Below are positions 7,280 through 15,250 of a DNA stretch of 64,000 bases, piece by piece. The DNA comes from Rhizobiaceae bacterium (lineage in GTDB: Bacteria; Pseudomonadota; Alphaproteobacteria; Rhizobiales; Rhizobiaceae), in contig JARGOF010000018.1 in assembly GCA_029212415.1 (NCBI GenBank), positions 9,134 through 73,133 on the forward strand. The letters are read 5' to 3'. A program made the translations under genes and the position numbers. Position 1 is the stretch's first letter; each line of letters begins with the position of its first letter. The notes beneath the pieces are model-generated. The model saw only the letters and a list, made by a program, of their open reading frames with translations. It had not been told where the DNA came from and did no database searches.

Positions 7280-8878
7280 TTGACTTGGGTTGTTTCAATA
7301 GCCTTGCTGGTTATACTTTTGCTGTTGGGCATCTGGTTTCTTCAGAAATTTTACGTCAAGGCCACACTGAATTCGGCGCTCGTTCGCACCGGATTGGGGG
7401 GGATGCGCATTGTGCTGGATGGCGGATGCATATCATTGCCCATCATACATCAGACACAGCGCGTGATGATGGGGGCGATATCATTTCCGTCATCACGCCT
7501 GGGGCGCGAAGCACTTTTGACTGGCGATCAGCTTCGCGCCGACATTACCATGGAATTCGAGTTCAAAGTGATGGCGACGCCGCAGGGTGTGGCCGCCGCA
7601 GCGCAGTCTCTTGGATCAAGGATCGAGCGCGGCGGAGAAGCGATCGAAGGGGTGCTCTCCGGACCGTTGATCGGCGCCATGCAGAATGCCGCAGCGACCA
7701 GGACACTTGCCGAAATACACCATGATCGCGCGGGCTTCACGAAAGAGGTCGAAACGGCAATCACTGCCAAAGCAGAGCAATTTGGGCTGACACTGGTTTC
7801 CGCATCCCTGTTGCGGGTGGATCAAAGTGATGTGTCGCAGTTCGATGAGAAAAACACCTTTGATGCGCAGGGAATGCGTCGCCACGCCGAGTTGATTTCA
7901 GAACAGCGTCGCGAACGGGTTCGCATCGAGACGGAAACCGAGATTGCAGTTCGCCAACAGGGGCTGGAAAAACACCAGCGGCAATTGGAAATTCAGCGCA
8001 CCGAGCGTGAAACGAGCATCGCCCAGCAGGAAATATTTGATCGTCTGGAAGCCGAAGCCCAGGCAAAAACCAGAGAGGCCAAGTCGCAATCCGAGTTGCG
8101 GGCGGAAACGGCCAGAATCGACGCGGAGCAGAAAATTCAGGAAGCGAAGGTCGCCAATGACACGGCTCTGCGTCGCTCCGAAATGTCAGCCATTCTCTCG
8201 CTGGAAGAAACCAAGATCGAGAATGAGACCCGGTTGGCAAGTCTGAGGACCGCCGAATTCGGCACCCAGGCCGCCGAAGAGGCTGCGCGCGCCCAGGTTC
8301 TGCTGGCAGCCGAAGAGGTTCAGGCACAAAAGGAGCGTGCCATTGCCAAGCGCGAATATGAGACAGCGCAACTGCGCCTGCAAAAAGATATTGATCTGAG
8401 CACCTCCCGTACAAAAAGCGATGCTGAAACTCTGGCGACCAGAACCCAGTCGGAAGCCAATGCGGCCAAGACAATGGCCGAGGCTGAACTTGTCAAAGCC
8501 AAAGCGGAGGCCGATGGGCGCGCAGCCCATATCATCGCTGAAAATTCAATGAGTGAAGCGCAGATCCGCAAACTGCTGGAGGAGCGGCGTCTCGACCGCA
8601 TGCCGGAAATCATGACGCAGATGATGAAGCCGGTCGAAAAGATCGACTCCATCAGAATCAATCAAATCAGCGGAATGGGCGGCCAAAACGCCACCAACAC
8701 GGAAGGTGGTGCAGAAGGAGCATTCGGTGCCGCGATGGATCAGATCCTGGGTATGGCCGTACGGTTGCCCGCGATGAAACAGATGGGTGAGGAAATCGGT
8801 CTGGATTTCGATGCCAATCTGGCTGGCCGAACGGCCGACTATGCCAATCGCCTCAAGGCAAAGGACGACAAGAAATAG
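7280..8878 (+). CDS. Flotillin-family (SPFH/PHB domain) membrane scaffold protein
   Basis: A 532-residue protein with one N-terminal membrane helix (VVSIALLVILLLLGIWFL, residues 3-20) and an SPFH/band-7 domain over about residues 30-190. A very long Glu/Ala/Lys/Arg-rich coiled coil follows (about 200-430, with heptads such as EAEAQAKTREAKSQSELRAE), then a Gly-rich C-terminus (GMGGQNATNTEGGAEGAFG). Flotillins oligomerise and organise membrane microdomains. The start is TTG 7280, supported by CTGGAGGG just ahead. It sits between the amide sensor and the binding protein of an ABC importer on the same strand, 46 bp ahead of the latter, so it is probably co-expressed with the transporter. A role in clustering or stabilising the importer is inference. 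Confidence 0.85.
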   Translation: MTWVVSIALLVILLLLGIWFLQKFYVKATLNSALVRTGLGGMRIVLDGGCISLPIIHQTQRVMMGAISFPSSRLGREALLTGDQLRADITMEFEFKVMATPQGVAAAAQSLGSRIERGGEAIEGVLSGPLIGAMQNAAATRTLAEIHHDRAGFTKEVETAITAKAEQFGLTLVSASLLRVDQSDVSQFDEKNTFDAQGMRRHAELISEQRRERVRIETETEIAVRQQGLEKHQRQLEIQRTERETSIAQQEIFDRLEAEAQAKTREAKSQSELRAETARIDAEQKIQEAKVANDTALRRSEMSAILSLEETKIENETRLASLRTAEFGTQAAEEAARAQVLLAAEEVQAQKERAIAKREYETAQLRLQKDIDLSTSRTKSDAETLATRTQSEANAAKTMAEAELVKAKAEADGRAAHIIAENSMSEAQIRKLLEERRLDRMPEIMTQMMKPVEKIDSIRINQISGMGGQNATNTEGGAEGAFGAAMDQILGMAVRLPAMKQMGEEIGLDFDANLAGRTADYANRLKAKDDKK

Positions 8879-8924
8879 AGGCACACTAACGAACATGGCA
8901 GCAAGCCATGTGCAGGGGAAAACC

Positions 8925-10145
8925 ATGACAATTAGCAGAAGAAAATTTGTTGCTGCCGGTGCCGCTTTGACCGGCTCCATGTTGCTGCCACGCGTGGTGA
9001 TGGCAGCCGATACCATCAAGTTGGGGTCCGTTCTGGATACATCGGGTATTTTTGACGCCTATGGCAAGCCGATGGATATGGCCATGCGGCTGGCTGTCGA
9101 CCAGATCAATGCCGATGGCGGACTTCTGGGCAAGCAGGTGGAGGTCGTATCCTATGATACCCAGTCCGACATGGCTCTGTACTCGCAGTATGCGCAGCAA
9201 CTGACACGTCAGGACAAGGTTGATGTGGTGCACGGTGGCATCCTGTCTGCATCGCGCGAAGCCATTCGCCAGACCATGCATAAGACAAAGACATTGTATT
9301 TCTACAACGTGCTGTATGAGGGCGGTGTATGTGACCGCAATATCTTCATCAATGGCGTCACGCCCGCTCAGCAAGTGGAAGCTCTGGTTCCCTATGCCAT
9401 GGGTAAATCGGGCAAGAAGGTCTACATTCTGGCTGCAGACTACAATTACGGGCATATCACGGCAAAATGGATCCAGAAATTTGTTGCCGACAACGGTGGT
9501 GAAACCGTTGGCGTGGATTTCTTCCCGCTGGATGTGGCCGATTTCGGATCGACAATCGCCAAGATCCAGACCGTGGGCCCGGATCTCGTGATTGCGCCAC
9601 TGGTAGGCGGTGCGCATCTTTCATTCTTCCGCCAGTGGGCGGCAGCCGGCATGAAAGACAAAATTGCGCTGGCTTCAACAACACTTGGTGTCGGCAATGA
9701 ACACAAGGTCCTGACCGCGGAAGAGGGCAATGGGATCATGGTTGCCTATAATTACAGCCAGGAACTGGACACACCTGCAAACAATGCTTTCAAGAAGAGC
9801 TGGGCGGATGCAAATGGCGGTGACCAGAGCATGCACGAAATTGCCGTATCCAATTATCAAGGTGTCCTGACCTGGGCCGAAGGCGTGCGCAAGGCAGGGT
9901 CACTTGACAGGGATGCCGTCATAGAAGCGCTTGAAACCGGCGTTTCGATCGATGGACCAGCAGGCAAGATCACGGTTGATCCGAAAACCCATCATGCGGT
10001 GCTGGACGTTCACCTGATGGAATTTCAGGATCAGGGCATGCGCGTCGTTGAAACCCTGCCACAGCGCCAGCCCATCGACACCCAGGCCGTGTGTGATCTG
10101 CAGGCCAATCCGAACGACAACAAACAATATGAGATCGAGATCTGA
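8925..10145 (+). CDS. Amide/urea-type ABC transporter substrate-binding protein, Tat-exported
   Basis: A 406-residue protein of the UrtA/FmdD/AmiC branch of the branched-chain amino-acid (Peripla_BP_5/6) family. The N-terminus MTISRRKFVAAGAALTG has the twin-arginine motif S-R-R-K-F, followed by a hydrophobic stretch and AMA-like cleavage around VVMAAD, so export is by the Tat route. The binding domain runs IKLGSVLDTSGIF to the C-terminus and contains YNVLYEGGVCDRN, shared with the AmiC-like protein, and IQTVGPDLVIAPLVGG. ATG 8925 is chosen over the longer frame because it has CAGGGG five to ten bases ahead and yields a clean signal peptide; the longer frame overlaps the flotillin. It delivers the ligand, probably a short amide, to the permeases encoded next. 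Confidence 0.9.
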   Translation: MTISRRKFVAAGAALTGSMLLPRVVMAADTIKLGSVLDTSGIFDAYGKPMDMAMRLAVDQINADGGLLGKQVEVVSYDTQSDMALYSQYAQQLTRQDKVDVVHGGILSASREAIRQTMHKTKTLYFYNVLYEGGVCDRNIFINGVTPAQQVEALVPYAMGKSGKKVYILAADYNYGHITAKWIQKFVADNGGETVGVDFFPLDVADFGSTIAKIQTVGPDLVIAPLVGGAHLSFFRQWAAAGMKDKIALASTTLGVGNEHKVLTAEEGNGIMVAYNYSQELDTPANNAFKKSWADANGGDQSMHEIAVSNYQGVLTWAEGVRKAGSLDRDAVIEALETGVSIDGPAGKITVDPKTHHAVLDVHLMEFQDQGMRVVETLPQRQPIDTQAVCDLQANPNDNKQYEIEI

Positions 10146-10164
10146 TCGGCTCAGGATTTGCACC

Positions 10165-10211
10165 GGGAGGGCAGCACCCATGCAGCCCTCCTTTTCACCC
10201 GTGTTCGGGTG
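10165..10211 (+). terminator. Double hairpin between binding-protein and permease genes
   Basis: GGAGGGC (10166-10172) pairs with GCCCTCC (10185-10191), followed by TTTT. It is immediately followed by a second hairpin, CACCCG (10196-10201) with CGGGTG (10206-10211). The first resembles an intrinsic terminator with a short U-run. Partial termination or 3'-end protection here would make more binding protein than permease, as is usual for ABC operons. Confidence 0.6.
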
Positions 10212-10245
10212 AATGAATTCGGATTTTCCAATTTAGTGAGACCGC

Positions 10246-11112
10246 ATGGACCTGTCTTTCGTCATACTTGTTGAAATCTTCTACGCTGTCGCCTCACTTG
10301 CGCTGATCAGCGCTGGTTTGGCCGTGGTGTTCGGGATGATGAAAGTCATCAATCTGGCGCATGGCGAATTCATGATGATGGGCGGCTATGCCACCATCAC
10401 CGCAGTTCAGCTGGGCGTGAATGTCTTTGTCGCCATGCTCATCATTGCACCGCTGATTGTCGGCCTGATCGGTCTGGTGGTCGAACGGCTCGTCATCAGG
10501 CATCTGTACGGACGTCTGGTGGATACCATGCTGGCGACCTGGGGTCTCAGCCTGTTTTTCATCGGCATGGCGACCATGATCTTCGGCAATACGACGACGA
10601 GCATCACGACACCGATCACCGGTTTCGCCGTTGGCGATTACCAGATCAATGGCTACAATTTTTTCATATTCTTTGTGTCTGCCGTGCTTTTGATCAGCAT
10701 GTATGTGTTGCTGAAAACAACGCGGTTAGGCCTGATTGCGCGCGGAACCATGCAACGTTCCGATATTGCGGCAGCCCTGGGCTACAGTCCCGATCGCATC
10801 TATATGGCGACATTTTTCTGTGGTTCGGCCCTGTCAGGCCTGGCTGGTGCGGTGCTGGCCCCTCTGGTCGGACTGGTGCCAACCTCTGGTGGTGCCTATA
10901 TCGCCAAAGCCTTCATCACGGTCATCGCAGGCGGACCGTCACTGATTGTCGGCCTGATCAGCAGCTCCAGCCTTTTCGGCGTGGTCAACCAGATATTCAC
11001 CTTCGGCATTTCGCCGGTGTTTGGTGATGTCGCCCTGTTGATTGCCGCCGTCATCCTGCTGCGGCTGCTCCCACAGGGTGTCACCGGCAAATTCTTCAAG
11101 GGGAAAATGTGA
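10246..11112 (+). CDS. ABC transporter permease, UrtB/LivH type
   Basis: A 288-residue inner-membrane protein of the BPD_transp_2 family with about eight hydrophobic segments. The LivH/UrtB hallmark VFGMMKVINLAHGEFMMMGG is at about residues 27-46, and the cytoplasmic coupling loop GLIARGTMQRSDIAAALG precedes the conserved YIAKAFITVIAGG. It forms half of the transmembrane channel with the next gene, whose start overlaps its stop (TGATG at 11110-11114). An inverted copy of the TTGGAAA operator core lies at 10224-10232, just ahead of the start. Substrate specificity is inferred from the amidase encoded downstream. Confidence 0.92.
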   Translation: MDLSFVILVEIFYAVASLALISAGLAVVFGMMKVINLAHGEFMMMGGYATITAVQLGVNVFVAMLIIAPLIVGLIGLVVERLVIRHLYGRLVDTMLATWGLSLFFIGMATMIFGNTTTSITTPITGFAVGDYQINGYNFFIFFVSAVLLISMYVLLKTTRLGLIARGTMQRSDIAAALGYSPDRIYMATFFCGSALSGLAGAVLAPLVGLVPTSGGAYIAKAFITVIAGGPSLIVGLISSSSLFGVVNQIFTFGISPVFGDVALLIAAVILLRLLPQGVTGKFFKGKM

Positions 11113-12149
11113 TGAGCCGCTCATGGGGCAGGCAGGATGCTGCAACCATTGTTGCGGCCATTGTCCTGATCTGGCTGATGCCGCTGCTGATCAGTACCTA
11201 TACACTGACGGTGCTCGTCATTTACGGAATGCTCGCATTGAGTCTCGGCCTGATCTGGGGATTCGGTGGGATTCTGTGCTTCGGGCAGGCGGCCTTTTTC
11301 GGCCTCGGTGCCTATACCTATGCCATCGCTGCGATCAATGTCGGTGAAAGCACGCTGCCGATGATCCTTGCCGTCTTCGTGCCGGCACTGTTTGCCGCGC
11401 TTTTGGGCGCCATGATGTTCTACGGTCGTTTGACCGACGTCTATCTGGGGGTGATCACTCTGGTCGTGACCCTCATTTTGTTCAAATTTGTCAACTCTTC
11501 GGCCGGACCGCAATATGTCATCGGAGAGGCGCGGCTCGGCGGTTTCAACGGCATACCGGGATTTCACACTTTGAACATCCCCGGTCAGCCTGATGAATAT
11601 ATCTGGGGTGATGCACTGTATTATGTCTGTGCCGTTGCCCTCCTGGCCGTCTATTTCCTTGTGACGTGGTTGTTGCGGTCATCCTTCGGGCGCATTGCCA
11701 TTGGTATCCGGGAAAATGAAACGCGCGTATCGCTGATGGGCTATGATGTGCGGGCCCGCAAGACCATTCTGTTTGCCATCGGCGCCGCCATTGCAGGCCT
11801 TGCCGGTGCCTTGTTTGCCAATTGGGGCGAGATCGTCACGCCGGGTCTTTTCAGCCTTGGCCAGTCTGCCGAGATCATCATCTGGTGCATTGTGGGCGGG
11901 CTTGGAACACGGTTGGGGCCCATCATCGGCGCCGCAGGTCTCGCCTATCTGAAATTCCTGCTGGGACAGCAATCCCTGATCGACAATACATTGATCATGG
12001 GCATCATCCTTGTGCTCTTCGTCCTGTTTTTGCCCAAAGGCATCGTTCCGGCCGTCGCATCCCTTTGGAAAGCAAGCTTTGGCCGCAGGTCGGGCCGAAA
12101 ATCCGCAAGGCGTCGGCATATGCGCAGGGTGGACAGTGCCAATGGCTGA
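11112..12149 (+). CDS. ABC transporter permease, UrtC/LivM type
   Basis: A 345-residue polytopic membrane protein of the LivM/UrtC family. The conserved GLIWGFGGILCFGQAAFFGL appears around residues 49-68. The coupling region IAIGIRENETRVSLMGYDVR is followed by KTILFAIGAAIAGLAGALFA and the loop ITPGLFSLGQSAEIIIWCIVGG-like segment. It pairs with the upstream permease. ATG 11112 overlaps the preceding stop by one base; a GTG at 11109 is the alternative. The C-terminal tail is basic (FGRRSGRKSARRRH) and overlaps the next gene by eight bases. Confidence 0.92.
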   Translation: MSRSWGRQDAATIVAAIVLIWLMPLLISTYTLTVLVIYGMLALSLGLIWGFGGILCFGQAAFFGLGAYTYAIAAINVGESTLPMILAVFVPALFAALLGAMMFYGRLTDVYLGVITLVVTLILFKFVNSSAGPQYVIGEARLGGFNGIPGFHTLNIPGQPDEYIWGDALYYVCAVALLAVYFLVTWLLRSSFGRIAIGIRENETRVSLMGYDVRARKTILFAIGAAIAGLAGALFANWGEIVTPGLFSLGQSAEIIIWCIVGGLGTRLGPIIGAAGLAYLKFLLGQQSLIDNTLIMGIILVLFVLFLPKGIVPAVASLWKASFGRRSGRKSARRRHMRRVDSANG

Positions 12150-12858
12150 AACCGTGCTGGAAACAACAGGTCTGACAATGCGCTTTGGCGGTGTTGTTGC
12201 GACTGACAATGTCAATTTTTCTCTCAAGGCGAGAGAATTGCGCTGTCTCATCGGTCCCAATGGGGCTGGTAAATCGACATTCTTCAAATGCATCACCGGA
12301 TTGCTGACGCCCAGTGAGGGGCAGGTCTTCATGCGCAATCAGGAAACAACCGGCTGGCATCCCCATGAGGTCGCTTCGCTTGGCGTCGGTATCAAGACAC
12401 AGGTCCCCAATGTCATGGATGGGCTGACTGTCGTTGAAAACATCTGGATGGCAGCTCGCCGGTTCATGCCCTCAAAGGAGGCTTCTGACAAAGCCCAGGA
12501 CGTCATCGAGAGACTGGCTCTGGGGTCGATTGCAAAGGCCGAGCTTGGCCGGTTGGCCCACGGAGAGAGGCAGCGGGTCGAGCTTGGGCTGGTTGTGGCC
12601 GCCGATCCCTGGCTGGTGCTGCTGGATGAACCTGCCGCTGGCATGACGGCGGGAGATGTGGACCGCATGAGCGCCATCATCGATGAGATGACACGCACGG
12701 CCGCAGTGGTGATTGTTGAACACGACATGCAGTTCATTCGTTCGATCGCATCGACCGTCACGGTTTTCCATCAGGGCGCCATCCTGATGGAAGACCATGT
12801 GGACAAGGTCATGGCCGACCCCATCGTGCGCAATGTCTATCTGGGAAAGAAGGCATGA
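12142..12858 (+). CDS. ABC transporter ATP-binding protein, UrtD/LivG type
   Basis: A 238-residue ATPase. Walker A is GPNGAGKST, the LivG/UrtD-type region includes VGIKTQVPNVMDGLTVVENI, the signature region is degenerate (LAHGERQRVELG in place of LSGGQ), Walker B is WLVLLDEPAAGM, and the H-loop is VVIVEHDMQF. The H in place of the second signature Ser-Gly (AHGE rather than SGGE) is seen in the UrtD branch. The start ATG at 12142 lies inside the last codons of the permease gene (overlap 12142-12149). An upstream in-frame start would read through the permease C-terminus and is rejected. It is expected to heterodimerise with the ATPase half of the next gene product. Confidence 0.92.
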   Translation: MAETVLETTGLTMRFGGVVATDNVNFSLKARELRCLIGPNGAGKSTFFKCITGLLTPSEGQVFMRNQETTGWHPHEVASLGVGIKTQVPNVMDGLTVVENIWMAARRFMPSKEASDKAQDVIERLALGSIAKAELGRLAHGERQRVELGLVVAADPWLVLLDEPAAGMTAGDVDRMSAIIDEMTRTAAVVIVEHDMQFIRSIASTVTVFHQGAILMEDHVDKVMADPIVRNVYLGKKA

Positions 12859-15239
12859 TGACACACGACGAACCATCAATCCTGCTCAATATCAAAGGCC
12901 TATCCGGCGGCTACGGCAAGGTGCCTGTCCTCTATGGCATCGATATCAGTGTTGCGGAAAATGAAGTTGTCGGCATTCTCGGCCACAATGGAATGGGCAA
13001 GTCGACATTGTTGAAAACAGCAATGGGTTTCCTGCCGGCAAGTTCCGGTACGATACGGTTTCATGGCACCGAGATTACCCGCATGCCGCCCAGCGAGCGT
13101 GCCGGAATGGGAATTGGCTATGTCCCGCAGGGGCGCGGCATCTTTCCCCAGTTGAGCGTGCGCGATAATTTGCGCTTCGCCTGGCACGACTATTCCGGCG
13201 CCAGCGAAGAGGAAGTGATGGATACGGTTCTTGCCGATTTCCCGCGCCTCGTTCCACTGCTTGACCGTGAGGGCGGTGCGCTTTCGGGCGGTGAGCAGCA
13301 ATTGCTGGCGCTGGCCCGGTGCCTGATGGGCGATCCTGAATTTCTGTTGCTTGACGAACCGACAGAAGGGATTCAGCCATCGATCATCGAGGAGATGTCG
13401 GAAACGCTGTTGAAACTGCGTCAGGAAAGGGGACTGGCAATCCTTCTGGTTGAGCAGAATTTCGACTTTATCGCCGACCTTTCAGACCGGGTGCTGGTGC
13501 TGGAACGGGGACGTATTACCGGTGAACTCGAGCGATCAGATCTTTCCGACCAGGCCAAGATAGACCAGTTTCTCGGATTTGGTGCAGCCCGCTCCACACG
13601 GGGCAACGCTTCTGTCAAACAGACAGGCGCCCCAATCAGTCGTTCGGCTACGCCCCATGCCCCCATTCCATCGGGCATGAAAGCTGCTGACGCAATGCCT
13701 TCTCGCCTTCAACCCGCGGTGACCAATATGACCATCAAACGTCCGACACTTTCCCAGATGCGCGGCATGGCAGAGCGCTTCGGCATGAATTTGAGCGATG
13801 CCGAACTTGCCGAGTACAGCCAGATCATCGAACCCTATATCCAGGCCTACGACCGGCTGGATGCGATGCCGGACAATCTGCCGGAGGTGCGCTATCCAAG
13901 ATCACCGGGCTATCATCCCGATGCGACGGAAAACCCGCTCAATGCCTGGTATGTGAAAACCGAAGTCAAGGGTGCCATGGATGGTCCCCTGCGCGGAAAG
14001 AGAATTGTTCTCAAGGACACCGTTTGCCTGGCCGGTGTGCCGATGATGAACGGCTCATCGATCATGGAAGGGTATACGCCGGAAATCGACGCCACCATCG
14101 TTACCCGTATGCTGGATGCAGGCGCCATCATCGTCGGCAAGGCCCATTGTGAGGATTTCTGCCTTTCCGGCGGGTCCCACACCAACGCCAAGGGCCCGGT
14201 CCACAACCCCTGGAAGCGCGGCTTCATGGCGGGCGGCTCGTCGAGTGGTTCGGCCGCGCTTGTGGCCGCCGATGAAGTTGATATGGCCATTGCCGGGGAC
14301 CAGGGCGGGTCCATTCGCATTCCGTCTTCCAATTGCGGTATATATGGCATGAAAGCCACCCATGGTCTGGTGCCCTATACCGGCATCATGCCGGTTGAGC
14401 AGACCATTGATCACGTCGGCCCGCTTACCAAGACCGTTGCCGACAATGCATTGTTGCTTGAGATTCTTGCCGGTGAAGATGGTCTGGATCCGCGCCAGTA
14501 CAAACCAAGGACCTTCCGCTACACCGAGGCTTTGGGCAGGGGAGCCCATGGACTGAAAATCGGCATCCTGAAGGAGGGATTTCACCGACCCGAGAGCGAA
14601 GCGGATGTGGATCAGAAAGTGCTGGCGGCGGCTGACCGGTTTCGTGAACTGGGCGCGCGGGTCGACGAGATCTCCATCCCTGAACATAATCTGGCGGTGG
14701 ATTGCTGGACGGCCATTACGGTCGAAGGCCTGCAGGACATGATGATGCATGGCAATTCTGCCGGCACGAATTACCGCGGTCTTTTTCTGCCCTCGATGAG
14801 TGACCATATGGCGCAATGGCGAAACCGCGCCGATGAACTCAGCCATTCCTTGAAAACCTGCATGTTTCTGGGAGAATATTTCCAGGATCAATACCGCGGA
14901 CGTTTTTATGGAAAGGCGCAAAACCTCATGCGCAAGGTCAATGAGCGCTATGCGGCTGCTCTGCGAAATTATGACATTTTGCTGATGCCGACCGTGCCCA
15001 TGAAGCCTCAGGAAATTCCACCGGCGGATTGTTCCATCAGCCTTTATGTGCAACGTGCATTTGAAATGATTGGCAATACCGCGCCGTTCAATGGCGGTCT
15101 GCCGGCAATGAATGTGCCTTGCGGCCTGAGTGAAGGATTGCCGATTGGCATGATGCTGGTGGGCCCCAATTACGGTGAGATGAAGATCTATCAGGCAGCC
15201 CATGCATTTGAACAAAGTGGTGACTGGCGGACCATGTGA
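12855..15239 (+). CDS. Fusion protein: UrtE/LivF-type ABC ATPase joined to an amidase-signature amidase
   Basis: One uninterrupted 794-codon frame encodes two enzymes. Residues 1-245 are a LivF/UrtE ATPase with Walker A GHNGMGKST (43-51), signature LSGGE (143-147), Walker B LLLDEPT (164-170) and H-loop-equivalent LLVEQNF. Residues 246-290 form a Ser/Pro/Ala-rich linker. Residues 292-794 are an amidase-signature hydrolase with catalytic Lys K387 (RIVLKD), the Ser-rich loop GGSSSGS (460-466) holding the cis-Ser, and the nucleophile S486 in GDQGGSIRIP. The amidase half closely recalls the enantioselective amidase associated with Rhodococcus nitrile hydratase, also in ENPLSAWYV-, GVPMMNGS- and GLVPYTG-like segments. 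It would hydrolyse an imported amide to acid and ammonia at the transporter. M292 could be an internal start, but no good ribosome site precedes it. Fusion of importer ATPase and amidase is unusual. Confidence 0.9.
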   Translation: MMTHDEPSILLNIKGLSGGYGKVPVLYGIDISVAENEVVGILGHNGMGKSTLLKTAMGFLPASSGTIRFHGTEITRMPPSERAGMGIGYVPQGRGIFPQLSVRDNLRFAWHDYSGASEEEVMDTVLADFPRLVPLLDREGGALSGGEQQLLALARCLMGDPEFLLLDEPTEGIQPSIIEEMSETLLKLRQERGLAILLVEQNFDFIADLSDRVLVLERGRITGELERSDLSDQAKIDQFLGFGAARSTRGNASVKQTGAPISRSATPHAPIPSGMKAADAMPSRLQPAVTNMTIKRPTLSQMRGMAERFGMNLSDAELAEYSQIIEPYIQAYDRLDAMPDNLPEVRYPRSPGYHPDATENPLNAWYVKTEVKGAMDGPLRGKRIVLKDTVCLAGVPMMNGSSIMEGYTPEIDATIVTRMLDAGAIIVGKAHCEDFCLSGGSHTNAKGPVHNPWKRGFMAGGSSSGSAALVAADEVDMAIAGDQGGSIRIPSSNCGIYGMKATHGLVPYTGIMPVEQTIDHVGPLTKTVADNALLLEILAGEDGLDPRQYKPRTFRYTEALGRGAHGLKIGILKEGFHRPESEADVDQKVLAAADRFRELGARVDEISIPEHNLAVDCWTAITVEGLQDMMMHGNSAGTNYRGLFLPSMSDHMAQWRNRADELSHSLKTCMFLGEYFQDQYRGRFYGKAQNLMRKVNERYAAALRNYDILLMPTVPMKPQEIPPADCSISLYVQRAFEMIGNTAPFNGGLPAMNVPCGLSEGLPIGMMLVGPNYGEMKIYQAAHAFEQSGDWRTM

Positions 15240-15250
15240 GGGAGTGATTG

